From the NCBI RefSeq assembly GCF_004762045.1, contig NZ_SJOM01000007.1, positions 1,628,916 to 1,692,915 of the forward strand: 64,000 nucleotides of DNA, written 5' to 3'. Below are positions 27,258 to 35,829 of this stretch, piece by piece. How positions within the stretch are numbered: position 1 is the stretch's first letter; each line of letters begins with the position of its first letter. A program made the position numbers and the translations under genes. The notes beneath the pieces were generated by a model that worked only from the letters and a program-made list of their open reading frames with translations, was not told the DNA's origin and did not search any database. This DNA comes from Mycobacterium sp. DL99 (lineage in GTDB: Bacteria > Actinomycetota > Actinomycetes > Mycobacteriales > Mycobacteriaceae).

Positions 27258-28715
27258 ATGACGGAACCGCGGGAGTCACCGCGTGGTATCTCACGTCAGA
27301 CGTTTCTGCGGGGTGCCGCTGGGGCGTTGGCAGTCGGGGCGGTGTTCGGAACGACGCGGGCCAGTGCCGATCCGGCAACCTCGGGCTGGGGCGATCTGAC
27401 TGCCGCCATCAGGGGGCAGGTGATACTGCCGGACAGCGGTGGGCAATTCGCCTCGGCCAAGGCGGTTTTCAACACCAACTTCAACGGCCTGGCTCCTGCG
27501 GCGGTCGTCGCCCCGAGTTCGACGGCGGACGTACAGAGGGCAATGGCCTTCGCTGCCAATCACAATCTCAAAGTCGCTCCGCGCGGCGGTGGGCACTCCT
27601 ATGTGGGCGCATCGACGGCGAACGGCACCATGGTCCTTGACCTGCGCCAATTGCCCGGTGACATCAACTACGACGCCGGCACCGGGTATGTCACGGTGAC
27701 CCCTGCAACCGGTCTGTATGCGATTCACCAGACGCTGGCCGGAGCCGGCCGGGGGATCCCGACAGGTACCTGTCCGTCGGTCGGCGCTGCCGGACACGCT
27801 CTGGGAGGCGGGTTGGGCGCCCAATCGCGGCATGCGGGCCTGATGTCCGATCAATTGGTGTCGGCGACGGTGGTGTTACCCGGCGGCGCGGCGGTCAACG
27901 CTTCGGCCAATGAGAACCCAGATCTGTTCTGGGCGTTGCGCGGCGGGGGCGGCGGCAACTTCGGGGTGACGACGGCGCTGACCTTCGCCACCTTCCCGAC
28001 CAGCGATGTGGATGCGGTGAGTCTTCACTTCCCGCTGCAGTCATTCGCGCAGGTTCTGGTCGGTTGGCAGAACTGGCTGCGTACCGCCGACCGCAACAGT
28101 TGGGCGCTGGCGGACACGGTCACCGACCCGGGAGGCGCGCACTGTCGCATCCTTGCGACCTGCCCGGCAGGCTCAGGTGACGCAGTGGCGGCCGCGGTCT
28201 CCCAAGCGGTCGGGCTGCAACCGACCGGGGTGGACAAGCACACGTTCAATTACTTGGACCTGGTGCAATTCCTGGCCGTCAACAACCTCAACCCGTCGCC
28301 GCTCGGCTATGTCGGCGGATCCGATGTCTTCCAGTCGATCACCCCGGCTGTCGCCCAGGGGATCGCCGCGGCGTTCAACGCCTTTCCCAGTGGAGCCGGC
28401 CGTCCGTTGGTGATCATGCACGCGCTCGACGGCGCGCTCGCCACCGTGGGCCCGGGGGACACCGCCTTCCCGTGGCGGCGGCAGTCCGCACTGGTGCAGT
28501 GGTACGTCGAGAACTCCGGCTCTCCGGCGGCGGCGGCCCAGTGGCTCAACACCGCCCACCAAGCGGTGGCGGCGTATTCGGTGGGTGGTTACGTGAACTA
28601 TCTCGAGGTGAACCAGCCGGCCTCGCGGTATTTCGGCGCCAACCTCGCCCGGCTGGCCGCCACCCGGCAGAAGTATGACCCCGGTCGGATCATGTTCTCG
28701 GGCTTGAACTTTTGA
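27258..28715 (+). CDS. Exported FAD-linked oxidase (berberine-bridge-enzyme-like)
   Basis: 485 residues from the ATG at 27258. The N-terminus SRQTFLRGAAGALAVGAVFG ending in TRASADP looks like a Tat leader but has Arg-Gln instead of Arg-Arg. The p-cresol-methylhydroxylase-type FAD domain shows APRGGGHSYVGAST (histidine for 8-alpha linkage) and GTCPSVGAAGHALGGGLG (cysteine for 6-S linkage), so bicovalent FAD is likely. The C-terminal BBE motif is YVNYLEVNQPASRYFGANLA, ending YDPGRIMFSGLNF. It should oxidise an alcohol or sugar with O2 or another acceptor outside the cytoplasm. Substrate unknown. Confidence 0.88.
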   Translation: MTEPRESPRGISRQTFLRGAAGALAVGAVFGTTRASADPATSGWGDLTAAIRGQVILPDSGGQFASAKAVFNTNFNGLAPAAVVAPSSTADVQRAMAFAANHNLKVAPRGGGHSYVGASTANGTMVLDLRQLPGDINYDAGTGYVTVTPATGLYAIHQTLAGAGRGIPTGTCPSVGAAGHALGGGLGAQSRHAGLMSDQLVSATVVLPGGAAVNASANENPDLFWALRGGGGGNFGVTTALTFATFPTSDVDAVSLHFPLQSFAQVLVGWQNWLRTADRNSWALADTVTDPGGAHCRILATCPAGSGDAVAAAVSQAVGLQPTGVDKHTFNYLDLVQFLAVNNLNPSPLGYVGGSDVFQSITPAVAQGIAAAFNAFPSGAGRPLVIMHALDGALATVGPGDTAFPWRRQSALVQWYVENSGSPAAAAQWLNTAHQAVAAYSVGGYVNYLEVNQPASRYFGANLARLAATRQKYDPGRIMFSGLNF

Positions 28716-28789
28716 CGGAGTACTGACAGCCGTCCACATCGTGCGCGCGCAGCGTTATCTTGGTCATCAGCTCTTTGAGAGAAGGCGCG

Positions 28790-29377
28790 ATGGACGAGAT
28801 GGTTCCGCAGACACCGGCGGCTGCAGCAGCCCTTGCCGTCGCAACGCAATTCTATTCGCCTGCGTTGCTCAATCACTGCATCCGTTCGTATCTGTGGGGT
28901 TCGACGTACGCAGCGGCACATGACATCACCTTCGACAACGAGCTCTACTACGTCTCGGCCCTGCTGCACGACATCGGTCTGACCGGCCCGTTCGACAGCC
29001 ACCGGGTGTCGTTCGAGGAGGCGGGTGGGGACCTGGCCTGGGTGTTCGGGGTGGCCGCCGGCTGGCCTGCCGACCGGGCAGCCAGGGCGACGGAGATCAT
29101 CGTGCTGCACATGCGCGACGACGTTTCGGCGGCGGTCGATCCCGAGTCCCACCTCTTGCAGGTGGCCACCGGCTGGGACGTCGTCGGACGCCGGCCAGAG
29201 GAGTTCCCCACCGCGACGCGAGCCGACATACTTGCGCGCTATCCCAGGCAAGGGTTCGGCAGCGAATTCATTGCGTGCTTCGAGGATCAGGCGCGACGCA
29301 AACCGGGTGGCGCCGCTGCTGCGTCGGTGGCCAACAATGGTGCCGAACGCATCAGAGCCAATCCGTTAGACACCTAG
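28790..29377 (+). CDS. HD-domain protein
   Basis: 195 residues from the ATG at 28790, which follows GAGAGAAGG by about five bases. The HD motif is ELYYVSALLHDIGLTGPFD, with a downstream histidine-containing helix IIVLHMRDDVSAAVDPESHL and a late aspartate in ATGWDVVGRR, consistent with metal-dependent HD hydrolases. It resembles HD proteins linked to cyanamide hydratase/phosphohydrolase activity. Cytoplasmic; substrate unknown. Not obviously in an operon. Confidence 0.8.
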   Translation: MDEMVPQTPAAAAALAVATQFYSPALLNHCIRSYLWGSTYAAAHDITFDNELYYVSALLHDIGLTGPFDSHRVSFEEAGGDLAWVFGVAAGWPADRAARATEIIVLHMRDDVSAAVDPESHLLQVATGWDVVGRRPEEFPTATRADILARYPRQGFGSEFIACFEDQARRKPGGAAAASVANNGAERIRANPLDT

Positions 29378-29540
29378 GCGAAGTCGCTTCAAGCCCGAGA
29401 CGGAGCGCTCGAAATGCTTTCCGAGTCAAGAAGAGTGGCGACGAAATACCCGGCATGAGCGTCAATACTCCACATTGTCGCTGGTAGTGCGATATACATC
29501 CGTGCATAGACCCCGGCCGAACTGACAAAAGGGGGCGGGC

Positions 29541-29882
29541 GTGCGAACACCACAGCGCTACCTGATTTTAGGACTGCTACCGGCGATGCTCCCGTTCGGA
29601 GCCGTCACCACGATGGCACCTCCGGCGAGGGCGGACTGCACAAGTTCGGGCTATGCCACGGTCTGTGCGCAGGGCGACGTGCGCGGCGCAGATGGAGTGC
29701 CACGGGCAGCCACACCGGTAGTTCCCTATCCCTGTGCCAACGACTGGTACTGCGATACCGGATGGGATCTCGATGTCATCTGGGATCCGGGCCGCCCCGG
29801 CGGGCCCGGTGGTCCAGGAGGTCCTGGTGGTCCGGGAGGCCCCGGCCGTCCGGGTGGCGGTGGCGGCATCAGACCGCGTTGA
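29541..29882 (+). CDS. Small secreted protein with collagen-like Gly-Pro tail
   Basis: 113 residues from GTG at 29541, with GGGGGCGGG upstream. Signal peptide about residues 1-30 (YLILGLLPAMLPFGAVTTM, then PPARADC). Residues 31-80 hold four cysteines (DCTSSGYATVC, CANDWYC), probably two disulfides. From residue 82 come about seven Gly-Gly-Pro/Gly-Arg-Pro triplets (29790-29870), ending GGGGGIRPR. The exported, cysteine-bridged, flexible tail suggests a cell-wall role; function unknown. Followed closely by the haemophore-like gene. Confidence 0.7.
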   Translation: MRTPQRYLILGLLPAMLPFGAVTTMAPPARADCTSSGYATVCAQGDVRGADGVPRAATPVVPYPCANDWYCDTGWDLDVIWDPGRPGGPGGPGGPGGPGGPGRPGGGGGIRPR

Positions 29883-29926
29883 GGAACTACGTCATGAACC
29901 GTGGACAACTTGCTGAAGGAGCCAAC

Positions 29927-30289
29927 ATGTCGTCCTCTCATCTCACACACCGCGCCGCCGGCGCAGCGATCGGCGCCGGCGTGTTCGTCGGCCTGACACT
30001 TCTGAGTGCCGCGGCGGCCGCGGCGGATCCACCTGTCCCGCCCCCGTGCACGGCCGCCGAAATGGCGCGCGTGATGTCCGGCGTCTCTTTCGAGACCTCG
30101 AATTATCTGACCGCCCACCCCGACGTCAACGACTTCTTCACCAGCCTCAAGGGCCAGCCCAAGGACCAGATCGGGGAGAAGGTTCGCGGTTATCTCGATG
30201 CCAATCCCGCCGTTCGCGGGGATCTCGACCGCATCAGGCAACCGTCTTCTGACTTCCGGGAGCGCTGCGGACTTCCCGCGACTCCCTGA
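29927..30289 (+). CDS. Haemophore-type haem-binding secreted protein
   Basis: 120 residues from the ATG at 29927, preferred over one at 29894 because GAAGGAG lies just before it. Signal peptide: AAGAAIGAGVFVGLTLLSAA, AAAAADPP. The mature part (CTAAEMARVMSGVSFETSNY, LTAHPDVNDFFTSLKGQP, FRERCGLP) matches the mycobacterial haemophore family (Rv0203-like), all-helical with one disulfide. It probably binds haem in the cell wall. It may be co-transcribed with the collagen-like protein gene 44 bases upstream. Confidence 0.82.
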   Translation: MSSSHLTHRAAGAAIGAGVFVGLTLLSAAAAAADPPVPPPCTAAEMARVMSGVSFETSNYLTAHPDVNDFFTSLKGQPKDQIGEKVRGYLDANPAVRGDLDRIRQPSSDFRERCGLPATP

Positions 30290-30326
30290 TGGTTTGATGT
30301 CCATCGACCCAGAGCAGAGGTGAGCG

Positions 30327-31106
30327 ATGGGCGGCTTGAGCCTGGCGGGCTTGGGGTTGTTTCTAGCGGGGGTCCTCGCAGCGTCAGCCTTGCTGGCTGT
30401 CGGGAGCGTGTGGATCGCCAACAAAACGGTGTACCGGTCCGGCGCCGAGAAACAAACGGGGACTCTGTCACCGTTTCTGACCACCGTGGCTCTCGTCTAC
30501 GGCGCGCTGCTGGGCTTCACGGTCGTTGTCGCGTGGGAGCAGTTCTCCTCGGCGGAGGAGAACGTCACCAATGAGTCATCGACGCTGGCGACGATGTACC
30601 GGCAGACTGTGAGCCTGCCGGGGCCTGAGCAGGCGCGAATGCGGGAACTGCTGCGTACCTACACTGTCGCCGCACAGGCCGAGTGGGATACGCGGCAACG
30701 CGATGTCGCGAGTGATTCGGCGCGAGGGGCGATCACCGACATGTACCGGGTACTGGGTCAAGAAGCGCCCACCGCCCACCCGGTCAACGCCGAGATCCGC
30801 GATCAGCTCAATGTCCTTACATCGCAACGGAACACGAGAGTCCTCGACGCGAAGCCCCGGATACCGGGTCTGCTGTGGAGCGGCCTGCTGTTCGGGGCTG
30901 TCCTTCTCATCGGGCTCATCGGCTTCACACATCTCAGCAATGTGGTGAGTCACATGATCCTGTCGAGCGCGATCGCCATCCTGCTCGGCCTTCTGCTGTT
31001 CCTCATCTTCTGGCTCGACCATCCGTTCGGGCAGCAGCTCGGCGTCACGCCGACATTGCTCGACTACGCCGTGCAGGTCTTCGACGGGGTCGATCAAGGA
31101 AAGTAG
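30327..31106 (+). CDS. DUF4239 (bestrophin-like) membrane protein
   Basis: 259 residues. Two N-terminal membrane helices (LAGLGLFLAGVLAASALLAV; FLTTVALVYGALLGFTVVVA), a long cytoplasmic helical part (ENVTNESSTLATMYRQTVSL, RELLRTYTVAAQAEWDTRQR) and two C-terminal helices (GLLWSGLLFGAVLLIGLIGF; LSSAIAILLGLLLFLIFWLD) match DUF4239. The family is related to bestrophin channels, so an anion channel role is possible but unproven. Stands alone, convergent with the P450 gene. Confidence 0.83.
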   Translation: MGGLSLAGLGLFLAGVLAASALLAVGSVWIANKTVYRSGAEKQTGTLSPFLTTVALVYGALLGFTVVVAWEQFSSAEENVTNESSTLATMYRQTVSLPGPEQARMRELLRTYTVAAQAEWDTRQRDVASDSARGAITDMYRVLGQEAPTAHPVNAEIRDQLNVLTSQRNTRVLDAKPRIPGLLWSGLLFGAVLLIGLIGFTHLSNVVSHMILSSAIAILLGLLLFLIFWLDHPFGQQLGVTPTLLDYAVQVFDGVDQGK

Positions 31107-31115
31107 GCGGTGAGG

Positions 31116-32327
31116 TCACCACGTGACGGGCACTTCCTCAACGCCATAGATTTCCTGCTGGTTCTGAAACGGCAGCTCGTCGACAGGGACAGTCAGGGAC
31201 AGTCCTGGCAGTCGACGGGCCAGCGTGGACAGTGCGACCTGCATTTCGACTCTGGCGAGGTTCTGCCCGATGCACTGATGCACGCCGAATCCGAAACCCA
31301 AATGCCCACGGGTGTTCCGGTCGATGTCGAGGAGGGCGGGATCGTCGACGAACGTGGGATCCCAGTTCCCGGCAGGCAGGTTCATCAACAGGAAATCCCC
31401 GGCGCGGACCAACTCGCCGCCGAGGGTGAGATCCTCGGTCGCCACCCGGTCCACCTGGCTGTGCACGATCGTGAGGTAGCGCATCAACTCTTCGACGATG
31501 TTGGCGACGACGGCGGTGTCGTCGGTCCGGCTGAGCACCTCGAAGACATCGGGATGTTGCAGCAGTGCAACGGTTCCCAGGGAGATCATGCTGGCTGTGG
31601 TCTCGTGTCCGGCCTGCAGGAGGATCAGTCCGTTCATGGCGGCCGTCTCACGGCTCAGTTCACCGGATGCGACGTGGTCGGTGATGAGCCGGCTCATCAG
31701 GTCATCACCGGGCTCGCGTTCTTTGCGTGCGACCAGGTCGAACATGTAGCCGAAGAGTGCCCCGATCGCCTGGGCCTTCTCGTCCTCGGACGACCGGGCA
31801 TCCAGCCCGACCGTGCTGTGGTGTTGGAAGAACGCGTGATCGCTGTAGGGCACACCCAGCAACAGCGAGATGACGAGCGACGGCACGGGCAACGCGAAGC
31901 CCCGTACGAGATCTGCCGGCGGTCCGGTCTCGATCATGGTGTCCAGGAATTGATCGACCAGTTCCTGGATCTTCGGTCGCATCGCCTCGGCCCGCCGCCA
32001 GGTGAAATCGCGAGTCATCATGCGGCGCAGTCGATTGTGTTCGGGATCGTCGATGCGTGCGAAGATCACCGGCAAGGCGTCGCCGGCGCCGACCTCGCGC
32101 AGACGCGGCTTGATCGTGTCCGCGCTGAGGCGAGGATCGACCAACGAAGCCCGGATGTCCTCGTACCGGCTGACCACCCACGTCGGCCGGCCCTGCCATA
32201 TCACTCGTTGTGGTGCAGCCGATTCGCGCCACTCGGAGAATTCGGGTGGTGGTGCCAGCGGGCATCGTGCGGATCGCGGCCTCGGGATGGTGGGCAGGTC
32301 GACGTCGTCGCCGACGGTCCGGGTCAT
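31116..32327 (-). CDS. Cytochrome P450
   Basis: 403 residues from the ATG at 32327; a TTG start 30 bases earlier is possible. Haem ligand Cys352 lies in LGFGFGVHQCIGQNLAR, the I-helix in LILLQAGHETTASMISLG, and the K-helix ExxR in IVEELMRYL. These are typical of soluble bacterial class I P450s (CYP105/107-like). Needs ferredoxin and reductase, neither encoded nearby. Monooxygenation of an unknown substrate. Monocistronic, with a possible promoter in the gap to the divergent alcohol dehydrogenase. Confidence 0.93.
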   Translation of the reverse strand: MTRTVGDDVDLPTIPRPRSARCPLAPPPEFSEWRESAAPQRVIWQGRPTWVVSRYEDIRASLVDPRLSADTIKPRLREVGAGDALPVIFARIDDPEHNRLRRMMTRDFTWRRAEAMRPKIQELVDQFLDTMIETGPPADLVRGFALPVPSLVISLLLGVPYSDHAFFQHHSTVGLDARSSEDEKAQAIGALFGYMFDLVARKEREPGDDLMSRLITDHVASGELSRETAAMNGLILLQAGHETTASMISLGTVALLQHPDVFEVLSRTDDTAVVANIVEELMRYLTIVHSQVDRVATEDLTLGGELVRAGDFLLMNLPAGNWDPTFVDDPALLDIDRNTRGHLGFGFGVHQCIGQNLARVEMQVALSTLARRLPGLSLTVPVDELPFQNQQEIYGVEEVPVTW

Positions 32328-32498
32328 GAGTACGAACCTATCGGCCCGGTAGAACAAATGTTAGGTTTTCTCGCGATGCGGGTTCGCGCCCATGGGGGAG
32401 TCAACTCGAGTCGCACTTCACTCCCCAGGCCACGCACACCGGCCTAGCCTCGAGGCGTTGGGTCTCACCTGCCACCCGGACGAGTGAAGGAACTGAGC

Positions 32499-33533
32499 AT
32501 GCGAGCAACCGTGATGTACGGCGCCGGCGACGTGCGTGTCGAGAATGTGCCCGACCCCATCGTGAAGGAGCCGAATGACGCCATCGTGCGCGTCACCCGT
32601 GCCTGTATCTGCGGCAGCGACCTGTGGCCGTACCAGTCGATGCCGCACAAGGATGGCGGCCGCCGGATGGGTCATGAGTTCATCGGCGTCGTCGAGGACG
32701 TCGGCTCGGATGTGTCCGGATTCCGGCGCGGCGATCTGGTGGTGGCCCCCTTCGTCTGGGCGGACAACACGTGTGACTTCTGCAAGGAGGGGCTGCAGAC
32801 GTCGTGCCGCCATGGTGGCGGCTGGGGTGAGCGGGGTGTCGATGCCGGCCAGGGCGAGGCCGTGCGTGTCCCGCAGGCGCAGGGCACCTTGGTGAAGCTT
32901 CCGGTGGCCGAGGATTCTGCGCTCATGCCCTCCCTGCTGACCTTGTCGGACGTCTTCTGCACCGGCCATCACGGCGTGGTGACCGCCGGGGTGGGGCCGG
33001 GATCGTCGGTGACCGTCATCGGGGACGGCGCGGTGGGACTGTGCGCGGTGCTGGCCGCCAAGCGGCTGGGTGCCGAGCAGATCATCCTCAATGGACGGCA
33101 CACCGTCCGGACCGACCTGGGTCGCGAGTTCGGCGCCACCGACGTCGTCGCCGAACGCGGCGACGAAGCCGTCGAGAAGATCCGCCAACTGACCGGCGGC
33201 GACGGTACCCACGCGGTGATCGAATGCGTCGGGACCGAGCCCTCGGTCGCCACCGCTCTCGACGCGGTACGCGCCGGCGGCCGCGTCAGCCGGCTCGGGG
33301 TATCTCAATACACTGAGGTGCCAATGGGTTTCGGCACGTTTTTCCGCAACGTCACCCTCACCGGCGGAGTCGCGCCGGCCCGCGCCTACATCGAGGAACT
33401 CATGCCCGACGTTCTCGACGGCGCCATCGAACCCGGACGGGTCTTCGACCGCACCATCGGTCTCGACGAAACCCCCGACGGCTACCGCGCGATGGCCGAC
33501 CGCGAGGCCCTCAAGGTGTTGATCGAGCCATGA
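32499..33533 (+). CDS. Zinc-dependent alcohol dehydrogenase family protein
   Basis: 344 residues from the ATG at 32499, with GAAGGA at 32486-32491; an in-frame GTG at 32484 would include the RBS and is rejected. Catalytic-zinc residues appear in ACICGSDLWPYQ and MGHEFIGVVEDVGS. The structural-zinc loop is abbreviated: NTCDFCKEGLQTSC shows three cysteines. Rossmann motif: VTVIGDGAVGLCAVLAAK. Overlaps the enoyl-CoA hydratase by ATGA, so the pair forms an operon; this suggests conversion of a hydroxyl intermediate in fatty-acid or terpenoid breakdown. Confidence 0.88.
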   Translation: MRATVMYGAGDVRVENVPDPIVKEPNDAIVRVTRACICGSDLWPYQSMPHKDGGRRMGHEFIGVVEDVGSDVSGFRRGDLVVAPFVWADNTCDFCKEGLQTSCRHGGGWGERGVDAGQGEAVRVPQAQGTLVKLPVAEDSALMPSLLTLSDVFCTGHHGVVTAGVGPGSSVTVIGDGAVGLCAVLAAKRLGAEQIILNGRHTVRTDLGREFGATDVVAERGDEAVEKIRQLTGGDGTHAVIECVGTEPSVATALDAVRAGGRVSRLGVSQYTEVPMGFGTFFRNVTLTGGVAPARAYIEELMPDVLDGAIEPGRVFDRTIGLDETPDGYRAMADREALKVLIEP

Positions 33534-34312
33534 CACTGCTGCTGCAAGATCGCGACGACCGTGTCGTCGTCACCCTGACACTGAACCGCCCGCAGGCGTT
33601 CAACGCGTTGTCCGAGGCGATGCTGACCGCGCTCGGTGACGCCTTCGACGCTCTGGCGCAGGACGACACGGTGCGTGCCGTCGTGCTCGGGGCATCCGGC
33701 AAGGCGTTCTGCGCCGGGCATGATCTCAAAGAGATGCGGGCTGAGCCGTCCCTGGAGTACTACCAGCGGTTGTTCGCCCAGTGCACCGCGATGATGCTGT
33801 CGGTCCAGCGGCTGCCGGTACCGGTGATCGCGCGGGTTCAAGGCCTCGCGACGGCGGCGGGCTGCCAGCTCGTCGCGATGTGCGATCTTGCGGTGGCCAG
33901 TGATGACGCGCGCTTCGCGGTCAGCGGCGTCAACGTCGGGTTGTTCTGTGCCACTCCGGGTGTGGCGCTGTCGCGCAACGTGCCCCGCAAGGCTGCCTTC
34001 GAGATGCTCGTGACCGGTGAATTCGTCTCTGCCGAGCAGGCCCGGGTCCTGGGTCTGGTCAACCGGGTAGTGGCAGCGGACGCCCTCGACGCCGAGGTCG
34101 AGGCGGTGATCGCGAGCATCGTGGCGAAGCCCCGCGTCGCCGTCGCGATGGGTAAGGCGTTGTTCTACCGGCAGATTGACGTCGACATCGAGTCCGCCTA
34201 CGCGGACGCGGGCGCGACGATGGCCTGCAACATGATGGATCCGAGCGCACTCGAAGGAGTGCAGGCCTTCATCGACAAGCGCCCGCCGCGTTGGTCGGTG
34301 GCGCCGACGTAG
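33530..34312 (+). CDS. Enoyl-CoA hydratase/isomerase family protein
   Basis: 260 residues. Crotonase fold with oxyanion-hole segments GASGKAFCAGHDLKEM and QGLATAAGCQLVAMCDLAVA. The usual catalytic glutamates are not obvious: the second region reads VNVGLFCATPGVALSRNV with no glutamate, as in ECHDC3-like members, so it may not be a standard hydratase. Translationally coupled to the alcohol dehydrogenase upstream. Cytoplasmic, CoA-thioester substrate unknown. Confidence 0.88.
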   Translation: MTLLLQDRDDRVVVTLTLNRPQAFNALSEAMLTALGDAFDALAQDDTVRAVVLGASGKAFCAGHDLKEMRAEPSLEYYQRLFAQCTAMMLSVQRLPVPVIARVQGLATAAGCQLVAMCDLAVASDDARFAVSGVNVGLFCATPGVALSRNVPRKAAFEMLVTGEFVSAEQARVLGLVNRVVAADALDAEVEAVIASIVAKPRVAVAMGKALFYRQIDVDIESAYADAGATMACNMMDPSALEGVQAFIDKRPPRWSVAPT

Positions 34313-34330
34313 CAGCCGAGTCGTCCCGCA

Positions 34331-34735
34331 TCAGGCGGCGCGGCGGTGGCCTGCCTGCGCTGATGACACTTCGACGGCATTCGATTCGTCGCCGCGAACC
34401 ACGGCCATTGCCCGGTCCGCGGTGGCACCTTCTTCACTGTCACCGCGGTAGTTCCGCAGGTACCGGTCCATTTCATCCCGGCGCAGCGGCGTGGAGAAAA
34501 TGCTCACGTTGTTGGTCGGGGCATCGGGTTGCCGGTCTCGGGCCAGATTGCGGGCGCCGGTGCGGAAGCCGGCAACGGCGCCGACCAGGCATGCGATCAG
34601 CGCGATGCCGGCGACCACCGCCAGGTCACTGCCCGATGCCAGGGCTGCGACGAAAAGCCCGAGCGAGACGAACCCGACGAGCAGCAGAACGTACGCAAGG
34701 CCGGGAACCGGAATACGGCCCACGCCTTTGAACAT
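34331..34735 (-). CDS. Small two-helix membrane protein
   Basis: 134 residues. Two hydrophobic helices (LAYVLLLVGFVSLGLFVAAL and LAVVAGIALIACLVGAVAGF), then a charged C-terminal tail (FSTPLRRDEMDRYLRNYRGD). No domain recognised. It is divergent from a TetR regulator with two strong palindromes between them, so it is probably the regulated target. Function unknown. Confidence 0.65.
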   Translation of the reverse strand: MFKGVGRIPVPGLAYVLLLVGFVSLGLFVAALASGSDLAVVAGIALIACLVGAVAGFRTGARNLARDRQPDAPTNNVSIFSTPLRRDEMDRYLRNYRGDSEEGATADRAMAVVRGDESNAVEVSSAQAGHRRAA

Positions 34736-34772
34736 GTGATCACCTCACGAGAACTCGAACCTACCGAATAAC

Positions 34773-34814
34773 TACGCTACGCGTAGCGTATCGATTGCTA
34801 CGTATAGCGTAGCG
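34773..34814. promoter_or_regulatory. TetR operator region: two CTACG/CGTAG palindromes
   Basis: TACGCTACGCGTAGCGTA at 34773-34790 is an 18-base perfect palindrome. A second, imperfect copy CTACGTATAGCGTAG lies at 34798-34812. They sit between the divergent membrane-protein and TetR genes and touch the TetR start, the normal arrangement for an autoregulating TetR repressor. Confidence 0.8.
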
Positions 34815-34815
34815 C

Positions 34816-35418
34816 ATGGCGGGGCCGAAGTATTCCCGTCGACTGACGGACAGACCGGGTAGGGGACCGATGGCACAAGGGCGGGTCGAAGACGGCATCG
34901 CTGAGTCGACGCTGTACCTGTTGCGCGCCGGAGGACCTCGGGCGGTGACCGTCGAAGCTGTTGCCGCGCACTCAGGAATTGCGAAGACGACGATCTACCG
35001 ACGGCATCCCAACCGGCGGGACATGTTGGCCGGCGCGCTGTCGCGACTCGCCTCACCGGGGCCACTCGATCCCCGCGCCGACGCCCCGGAACGGCTCCGG
35101 TGGCTCATCACCCACGCGATCGCAACGGTCGAGGGCGGCATCGGACTCGGCGGGCTCGCGGCATTGCTCACCGAGGATGACCCCGAATTCACCACGGTGT
35201 TCCGGCGGATCCTGATCGACCAGCGCGCGGCGCTGGCCGCCGTGATCGACGACGCCAAGGCCGATGGTTCGATCCGCGCGGACGTTGATTCCGAGACGCT
35301 GATAGACGGGGTGGTCGGTGCGTACATCGCCGAGAATGCCCGCATCGGTGACATCGAAGACGGTTGGGAGGAACGCTTGTTCAAGCTTTTCTGGCCCGCG
35401 GTGCGGGCGGGCAAATAG
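34816..35418 (+). CDS. TetR-family transcriptional regulator
   Basis: 200 residues from the ATG at 34816; a second ATG at 34870, preceded by GTAGGGG, is also possible and would still include the whole DNA-binding domain. The HTH region is ESTLYLLRAGGPRAVTVEAV, AAHSGIAKTTIYRRHPNRRD. The C-terminal ligand domain is helical (IGLGGLAALLTEDDPEFTTV, DAKADGSIRADVDSETLIDG). Two palindromes just upstream are its likely operators, controlling itself and the divergent membrane protein. Ligand unknown. Confidence 0.9.
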   Translation: MAGPKYSRRLTDRPGRGPMAQGRVEDGIAESTLYLLRAGGPRAVTVEAVAAHSGIAKTTIYRRHPNRRDMLAGALSRLASPGPLDPRADAPERLRWLITHAIATVEGGIGLGGLAALLTEDDPEFTTVFRRILIDQRAALAAVIDDAKADGSIRADVDSETLIDGVVGAYIAENARIGDIEDGWEERLFKLFWPAVRAGK

Positions 35419-35454
35419 CCTGCTCCACGAAGCAGACAGGGGGTTGAAGAAGCA

Positions 35455-35814
35455 GTGCCGTTGATCGATGTGACGTGCGGGGCGTGGGCCACCGATGCCG
35501 TGCGGTCGCGGCTGGCGGAAGTGCTACCGGCGGCGGTCTCGATCGCCGTCGAATGCGGCGACGAACCCTACGATGGCAACCTCCAGCCGGGGGATGTGCT
35601 GATCCGGTTCCACGACGTCGGACCGTTCGATCGGTTCGACCTCGATGTGCTGATCGAGGTCAAGTCGAAGTTCTTTCCAGATCGGGCTGAGGATCGGCAG
35701 GCCGGTGCCGACGCCATACTTGCCGCCGCGCAGACCGCGACCGGTGCGGGCTGCCGGATCGGTGTCTATCTGACCCTGCCTGTGGCGGCTTGGTCTCAGA
35801 CGGAGGTCAGCTGA
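35455..35814 (+). CDS. Tautomerase-like small protein
   Basis: 119 residues from GTG at 35455. The protein starts Met-Pro-Leu-Ile-Asp-Val, so Pro2 would become the catalytic N-terminal proline as in 4-oxalocrotonate tautomerase/MIF proteins. Helix and strand pattern (VRSRLAEVLPAAVSIAVECG, LDVLIEVKSKFFPDRAEDRQ, GCRIGVYLTLPVAAW) fits a single long tautomerase subunit. Possibly co-transcribed with the TetR gene 36 bases upstream. Reaction unknown. Confidence 0.6.
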   Translation: MPLIDVTCGAWATDAVRSRLAEVLPAAVSIAVECGDEPYDGNLQPGDVLIRFHDVGPFDRFDLDVLIEVKSKFFPDRAEDRQAGADAILAAAQTATGAGCRIGVYLTLPVAAWSQTEVS

Positions 35815-35829
35815 CCGTGTCGGCTGAGC

